10,558 nucleotides of DNA from Hyphomicrobiales bacterium (GTDB lineage Bacteria; Pseudomonadota; Alphaproteobacteria; Rhizobiales; Afifellaceae): positions 1 to 10,558 of the forward strand of contig JACCSN010000071.1 in NCBI GenBank assembly GCA_013812985.1, read 5' to 3'. The position numbers were made by a program, and so were the translations under genes. Under the pieces are notes generated by a model. That model had not been told where the DNA came from, did no database searches, and saw only the letters and a program-made list of their open reading frames with translations. Shown piece by piece: positions 7,471 to 10,558 of the stretch. The stretch's first letter is position 1; each line of letters opens with the position of its first letter.

Positions 7471-7851
7471 ATGCATCCTGACGATTTGAAACCTGTAAGC
7501 TGGGTCGGTGCGAGCTACCGAGACTTCCGAGCCTTTCCAGCGGCCGTCCAGGACGCGATGGGCTACGCCCTGTTCTACGCACAGCTGGGACGGACTCACG
7601 CAAGCGCGAAGCCTCTGAGAGGTTTCGGCGGTGCCGGTGTGGTCGAAATCGTTGAGGATTTCCGAACCGACACCTACCGCGCCGTCTACACAGTCGGCTT
7701 TGCCGGATCCGTGTATGTGCTGCATGCATTCCAGAAGAAGTCGAAACGAGGATCGCAGACGCCCCACCAGGAAATGGACTCGATCCGTCGCCACCTCAAG
7801 ACGGCCGAAGAGGACCATCGTTCGCGTAAGGAGCACCATGATGACGACTGA
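7471..7851 (+). CDS. Tad-like toxin, phage-derived Gp49-like (RelE superfamily)
   Basis: This 126-residue toxin belongs to the phage-derived Gp49-like / COG4679 family, a RelE-superfamily branch. Members are thought to act on mRNA. Visible family features are a short N-terminal helix with RDFRAFPAAVQDAMGYAL (residues 17-34), KPLRGFGGAGVVEIVEDF (residues 47-64), the TYRAVYTVGF strands, and VYVLHAFQKKSKRGSQTP (residues 81-98) with clustered basic residues. The C-terminus is charged (EEDHRSRKEHHDDD) and its coding sequence overlaps the next gene. It begins 43 bases after the glutamate dehydrogenase stop on the same strand, behind its own palindrome, so an independent promoter is likely. No Shine-Dalgarno site is visible. 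Confidence 0.9.
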   Translation: MHPDDLKPVSWVGASYRDFRAFPAAVQDAMGYALFYAQLGRTHASAKPLRGFGGAGVVEIVEDFRTDTYRAVYTVGFAGSVYVLHAFQKKSKRGSQTPHQEMDSIRRHLKTAEEDHRSRKEHHDDD

Positions 7852-8179
7852 ACAGACGCCGATCAGGCGAGGCAGCGGCAATGTCTTTGCGGATTTGGGC
7901 TTTCCGGATGCCGCAAGTCACCTCCTGAAGGCGTGGCTTATCGTCCGAATCCAGGATGCGATCGACCAGCGCGGTTACTCGCAAGCGGAGGCGGGCAGAA
8001 TTATGGGCATCAGCCAGCCGGACGTCTCACGGATGCTAAGGGGCCATTTCCGCGATGTTTCCGTCGAGCGGCTGATGCGGTTCCTACAGGCGCTCGGCTA
8101 CGAGATCGACATTGTCTTGAGGGAGACGGGCAACCCTGAGAACGGACAGACAATCCATCTACAGCCGCAAACGGCGTAA
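7841..8179 (+). CDS. Ata-like antitoxin, XRE helix-turn-helix (HTH_37 family)
   Basis: This is a 112-residue DNA-binding antitoxin of the COG5606 / HTH_37 type, the usual partner of Gp49-like toxins. The N-terminal segment GSGNVFADLGFPDAASHLLK (residues 11-30) is a family hallmark. The helix-turn-helix is SQAEAGRIMGISQPDVSRML (residues 47-66), followed by the RFLQALGYEIDIVL segment. It shares bases 7841-7851 with the toxin gene in another frame. AAGGAG at 7828-7833 lies seven bases before the ATG at 7841 and four before the adjacent ATG at 7838, so I chose 7841; the alternative adds one Met. It probably represses the operon through the palindrome at 7445-7462. Confidence 0.92.
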   Translation: MTTEQTPIRRGSGNVFADLGFPDAASHLLKAWLIVRIQDAIDQRGYSQAEAGRIMGISQPDVSRMLRGHFRDVSVERLMRFLQALGYEIDIVLRETGNPENGQTIHLQPQTA

Positions 8180-8272
8180 GCGGGCGCTGAAACGAAGCCC
8201 GTCTGATCTTGCCGGCATCTCCGCGCGATCCGCCCGCGACGCGTTTCGCCGGTAGGCCACCATGATCGGCAT

Positions 8273-8306
8273 ATCCCGGATCTCGCCTCGCTCCATCGGG
8301 CTACGT
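8273..8306. repeat. Degenerate copy of a 'CCCGGAT-CTCGCTTCGCTCC-ATCCGGGCTACG' type repeat
   Basis: Bases 8273-8306 read ATCCCGGATCTCGCCTCGCT followed by CCATCGGGCTACGT. I recognise this as one side of a repeat common in Bradyrhizobium-like genomes, with one C missing from the second arm so the stem is imperfect. It lies in the 144-bp gap between the convergent ata-like and tacT-like genes. The rest of that gap (8180-8272) has only a weak 5-bp inverted repeat near 8183-8203 with no U-tract. Assignment is from memory of the repeat family. Confidence 0.5.
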
Positions 8307-8323
8307 GCGCCGGCAAGCGTTTC

Positions 8324-8824
8324 TTATCCCAGGCTTTTTCTCAGGTCGGCCAATGTGACCATGAGCGTCATCGGCTCCACGGGGGAGGCTTCGAAACCAA
8401 GAGCCATGTAGAACGCCTTCGCCTGTTCGGAAATCGCGTGCACGAGAATGCCGCGGATGCCGATTGCGTCAGCAGCCTGGGCGACCCGCCTGGAGCCGTC
8501 GCGGAATAGTGCGCGGCCCAGCCCATGGCCCTGAAACGCGAGGTCCACCGCCAGCCGGGCGAGAACGACCACAGGCACCGGATCCGGCATATTCCGTCGA
8601 AACCGCCCCGGCGTTCCCGCAATAGCGACTGCGCCGGATGCCAGGGCGTAATAGCCGACAACGCGACCTGCCTCGCATGACACGAATGTTCGGGACGCGC
8701 CACTCGACTGGTTGGCCAGTGCGCGCCGCTTCAGCCAATCATCGAGAGCGCCCACGCCCGATGCGAAGTCATTGGTGACATGATCGGCAATCAAAGGCTC
8801 AGGGGCGGCAAGCGCCACGCTCAC
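8324..8824 (-). CDS. tacT: TacT-like GNAT N-acetyltransferase toxin
   Basis: This 166-residue GNAT acetyltransferase is of the TacT type. Characterised relatives block translation by acetylating the amino group of aminoacyl-tRNA. Visible features are the N-terminal DDWLKRRALANQSSGASRTFV (key part W30-L31 and the SGASRTFV strand), the GYYALASGAV strand, LARLAVDLAFQGHGLGRALF with acetyl-CoA pyrophosphate loop QGHGLG at residues 98-103, and ISEQAKAFYMALGFEASP with the probable catalytic Tyr139. The GTG start at 8824 overlaps the antitoxin TGA stop (GTGA), a typical translationally coupled arrangement, with GGGAG just upstream; GTG at codon 3 is an alternative. No key residue is missing, so the toxin appears intact. 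It converges with the Tad/Ata module. Confidence 0.92.
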   Translation of the reverse strand: MSVALAAPEPLIADHVTNDFASGVGALDDWLKRRALANQSSGASRTFVSCEAGRVVGYYALASGAVAIAGTPGRFRRNMPDPVPVVVLARLAVDLAFQGHGLGRALFRDGSRRVAQAADAIGIRGILVHAISEQAKAFYMALGFEASPVEPMTLMVTLADLRKSLG

Positions 8825-9099
8825 TCCCAGGGGGCAGGCGTTCTCATGGTGCGCTCGAGCCGTTCGTTGGGCTTCGGTGGCGCGTCGAGGCGGGCCAGGA
8901 ACTCGGCATAGGACTCGGCGCTGACCGTGAAAAGCGTGCGATCCAGGAGAGCCTCCTCGGCGGCGCGCCGGGCCGCGTCCAGCACGAAGTCCGTTCGGGT
9001 CTTTCCGAGGCTCTTCGCCGCGCGGTCGATAAGACTACGCTCCTCCGGTCTGATACGGAGGTTGAGGGTTTCGCGTCGGGCAGGATGTGCCAGACTCAT
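8821..9099 (-). CDS. tacA: TacA-like antitoxin, DUF1778 ribbon-helix-helix
   Basis: This is a 92-residue DUF1778 (TacA) antitoxin. The ribbon-helix-helix domain is ETLNLRIRPEERSLIDRAAK (residues 10-29) followed by SLGKTRTDFVLDAARRAAEE (residues 30-49), with the N-terminal strand TLNLRIRP contacting DNA. The C-terminal half (FTVSAESYAEFLARLDAPPKPNERLERTMR) wraps the acetyltransferase in known complexes. An in-frame TTG at 9114 would add five residues, but AAGGAG six bases before the ATG at 9099 decides for the latter. It is first in the operon, with its gene end overlapping tacT by four bases. It is expected to autorepress through the inverted repeat at 9133-9153. Confidence 0.93.
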   Translation of the reverse strand: MSLAHPARRETLNLRIRPEERSLIDRAAKSLGKTRTDFVLDAARRAAEEALLDRTLFTVSAESYAEFLARLDAPPKPNERLERTMRTPAPWE

Positions 9100-9119
9100 G
9101 GCGCTCTCCTTCAAACCAC

Positions 9120-9153
9120 ATTCTTAGCATGCCGTAATGTCATTGTCATTACG
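9120..9153 (-). promoter_or_regulatory. Promoter and inverted-repeat operator candidate of tacAT
   Basis: CGTAATG (9133-9139) and CATTACG (9147-9153) are exact inverted copies with a 7-base spacer. Two direct TGTCAT units (9138-9143, 9144-9149) lie within. On the minus strand ATGACA (complement of 9144-9149) is followed after 17-18 bases by TAAGAA/AAGAAT (complement of 9120-9126), a plausible weak promoter. The operator thus covers the -35 and spacer, as expected for repression by a ribbon-helix-helix antitoxin. Binding is inferred. Confidence 0.6.
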
Positions 9154-9214
9154 TTGTTTAGATATGGCACCAGCGCACGTGACCTTGAAACCGCGTGAGT
9201 CATTCTGAATTGCC

Positions 9215-9244
9215 GCCCTAACTCGGGTGAGCCCGAGTTAGGGC
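9215..9244. terminator. Perfect 13-bp stem hairpin downstream of the sugar-binding protein gene
   Basis: GCCCTAACTCGGG (9215-9227) and CCCGAGTTAGGGC (9232-9244) pair perfectly around a TGAG loop. It lies 22 bases after the stop of the substrate-binding protein gene and upstream of tacAT on the same strand. No U-rich run follows on either strand, so it is not a textbook intrinsic terminator; it may still end or stabilise the transporter mRNA and insulate tacAT from read-through. Confidence 0.7.
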
Positions 9245-9266
9245 GAGTGGGAAAGCGCTGCGGTTG

Positions 9267-10256
9267 CTACCGGATGCCCTCATCGATCAGCTCGACCAGA
9301 TCGTCGATCGTGTCGGGCGTCACCACGCCGGCGCCCGTGTTCAGCGACAAGCCGGGCATCTTGTATTTCGCCGTCATCACGCATTGGACGACCGGCATGA
9401 AGCCCTGGAGATAAAGGAGCTGGTCGAGGGTCGCGGAGATGTAGCCGGACTTCAGGCCGTCGATCGTCGCCGGGCCGAGGTCGATGCCGCCGACGGTGAT
9501 CTCGCCGGGCTGCTTGCCGGCCTTGGTGAGCACCTCGGCGAGCACGCCGGTGATGCCGCCATGCTGGGTGCCGATCGCCTTCAGGTTCGGATGCGCCTGC
9601 ACGTAAGCGGTGAGCACCGGCACGGCGAGCGAGGCGTCGCTGTTGGCTTCCTGGGTGATCTCAAGCCGATCCACCGTCAGGCCGGCCGCCTCGAGCGTGT
9701 CCGCGAGGCCCTTCTCCGACTGGCCGCGCTCCGCCTGGCTGAACACGCCATAGACCATCGCCTCGTCGCCGGACTTCAGCCCGCCCTTGGCGATCATCTG
9801 TTCGGCGGTGAGCTTGCCGCCGGCGAAGAGGTCGACGCCGGCATAGCCGGTTCCCTTCGGCCCGAACTCGCTCTGCAGGTCGGTCATCGGCGAGTTGCCG
9901 ACGGTCACCACGATGCCGGAATCCGTCGCTTGGCTGACCAGGTCCTGGAAAGCGGCGCTGCCGGGATGGCCCATGATACCGATGCAAGCCGGCTGGGCGG
10001 CGACGGCTTCCTTGAATTGGTTGATCATCGTCTCCGGCGCCCAGGCGGAAAACTGTTCGTTGAGCTGGACGCCGAGCGCCTCGGCCGCTTGCGCGGCGCC
10101 GGTCTGGCGGGCAAGCGTCGCCCCGTCGCCGGCGTTGCCGCCCATCTGCATATACATCGTCAGGCCCTCGCCGGGTTTTTCCTGCGCCACGGCCGGGCCG
10201 AAGCCGGCCAAGAGCGCCGCCGCGGCGGCGGCCGAAAGAAGTGTCCTCGTCCTCAT
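9267..10256 (-). CDS. Sugar ABC transporter periplasmic substrate-binding protein (RbsB-like)
   Basis: This is a complete 329-residue periplasmic binding protein of the ribose/LacI-like fold (Peripla_BP_4 type) that delivers a solute, probably a sugar or sugar derivative, to an inner-membrane ABC importer. The N-terminus is a classic signal peptide: MRTR, an alanine/leucine core, and AVA before Gln25 as the probable cleavage site. The mature part begins with the first strand (LTMYMQMGGNAGD) and shows alternating strands and helices such as CIGIMGHPG, DSGIVVTVGNSP and ITVGGIDLGPATIDGLKSG. The last of these, with the GGID turn, is typical of the ligand-binding C-lobe. The ATG at 10256 follows GGAGGAG by seven bases. 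The gene starts 62 bases after the permease stop and is the last of its operon here. The exact ligand is not readable; the nearby dgoA only hints at sugar-acid metabolism. Confidence 0.9.
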   Translation of the reverse strand: MRTRTLLSAAAAAALLAGFGPAVAQEKPGEGLTMYMQMGGNAGDGATLARQTGAAQAAEALGVQLNEQFSAWAPETMINQFKEAVAAQPACIGIMGHPGSAAFQDLVSQATDSGIVVTVGNSPMTDLQSEFGPKGTGYAGVDLFAGGKLTAEQMIAKGGLKSGDEAMVYGVFSQAERGQSEKGLADTLEAAGLTVDRLEITQEANSDASLAVPVLTAYVQAHPNLKAIGTQHGGITGVLAEVLTKAGKQPGEITVGGIDLGPATIDGLKSGYISATLDQLLYLQGFMPVVQCVMTAKYKMPGLSLNTGAGVVTPDTIDDLVELIDEGIR

Positions 10257-10318
10257 TTCAATTCTCCTCCCTGGTTGCCTTCATTCTCGCCTGCCTCTCT
10301 CCTGAGCGGCAGCGTATC

Positions 10319-10558
10319 CTATCCGGCCGATCGGACCCGGCTGAACGGGCCTCGCCCGCCGAAGCGTGCGAAAAAATCGCGCCGCTTCTGCGGCTCGTCG
10401 ACATAGAGATAAAAGACGATCGCCGTCAGAAAGACGAGCCCCTGGATCGTCCTGACCCAGGCGCCGGTCAGCCCGCTCGCCACCAGCCCCGCCTCGATCA
10501 TGCCGATGATGAAGCAGCCGAAGACGGTGCCGATGATCGTCGCCCGGCCGCCGAAGAT
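10319..10558 (-). CDS. Sugar ABC transporter permease, C-terminal end (RbsC family), partial
   Basis: The frame is open from the window's right edge to a TAG at 10319-10321, giving the last 79 residues of an inner-membrane permease (BPD_transp_2 / RbsC type). IFGGRATIIGTVFGCFIIGM is the typical penultimate segment, with the FGGRGTIxG-like motif. MIEAGLVASGLTGAWVRTIQ is followed by the last hydrophobic helix GLVFLTAIVFYLYVD and a basic cytoplasmic tail (QKRRDFFARFGGR). It precedes the substrate-binding protein gene on the same strand, consistent with one transporter operon whose ATPase gene would lie beyond the window. The start is outside the window. Confidence 0.9.
   Translation of the reverse strand: MFGGRATIIGTVFGCFIIGMIEAGLVASGLTGAWVRTIQGLVFLTAIVFYLYVDEPQKRRDFFARFGGRGPFSRVRSAG

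Noticed and set aside
8183..8203. CGGGC ... GCCCG inverted repeat after the ata-like gene as a terminator
   Set aside because: Only a 5-bp stem with an 11-base loop and no U-tract, so it is too weak to call.
8167..8304. Short minus-strand frame (MERGEIRDMPIM...) of about 45 codons in the gap between two TA modules
   Set aside because: Its start lies in a degenerate interspersed repeat and there is no ribosome-binding site; it is best explained as repeat-derived sequence.
9264..10406. 380-residue plus-strand frame opposite the substrate-binding protein
   Set aside because: The minus strand encodes a clear signal peptide and binding-protein fold with a strong Shine-Dalgarno site; this frame is His/Arg/Ala-rich shadow.
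1..10558. CRISPR arrays, tRNA or rRNA genes, transposases
   Set aside because: I saw no regularly spaced direct repeats, no tRNA-like cloverleaf or rRNA motif, and no transposase-like protein.

Overview
The window is GC-rich DNA whose genes, codon use and repeat families look like an alphaproteobacterium, most likely a member of the Hyphomicrobiales (Rhizobiales). The main evidence is the 180-kDa-class NAD-glutamate dehydrogenase, a sugar-acid (Doudoroff-type) aldolase, a ribose-type sugar ABC transporter, and interspersed palindromic repeats of the kinds I associate with rhizobial relatives. No genus can be fixed from the sequence alone. No rRNA, tRNA, CRISPR array, transposase or phage structural gene is visible.

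Left part (1-1900). The window opens inside a 2-dehydro-3-deoxy-6-phosphogalactonate aldolase gene (dgoA, C-terminal 100 residues), whose last codons and stop lie in a ~150 bp imperfect palindrome (257-405). An alpha/beta hydrolase of the FrsA / 2,6-dihydropseudooxynicotine-hydrolase type follows on the same strand, with a complete Ser-Asp-His triad. A second, unrelated palindromic repeat (1727-1835) separates it from the next, convergent operon.

Centre (1905-8179). A toxin-first higBA module on the minus strand is divergent from a complete 1599-residue NAD-specific glutamate dehydrogenase gene (2628-7427), which catabolises glutamate to 2-oxoglutarate and ammonia. A fragment of a third interspersed repeat sits just before the dehydrogenase ribosome-binding site. 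Directly after the dehydrogenase comes a second toxin-antitoxin module of the Tad/Ata type (phage Gp49-like toxin plus HTH_37 antitoxin), preceded by a perfect 8-2-8 palindrome that is a good operator candidate.

Right part (8180-10558). A short intergenic stretch holds a degenerate piece of a fourth repeat. Then, on the minus strand, comes a third toxin-antitoxin module of the TacA/TacT type (ribbon-helix-helix antitoxin plus GNAT acetyltransferase), with its own inverted-repeat operator candidate. Further right, also on the minus strand, lies the end of a sugar ABC transporter operon: a permease C-terminus (cut by the window edge) followed by a periplasmic substrate-binding protein, closed by a perfect 13-bp-stem hairpin.

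The most notable property is clustering: three type II toxin-antitoxin modules of three different families lie within about 7.3 kb, bracketing one large housekeeping catabolic gene, and four different interspersed repeat families lie at gene boundaries. Each component belongs to a known family. I do not see a clearly new enzymatic or defence system.
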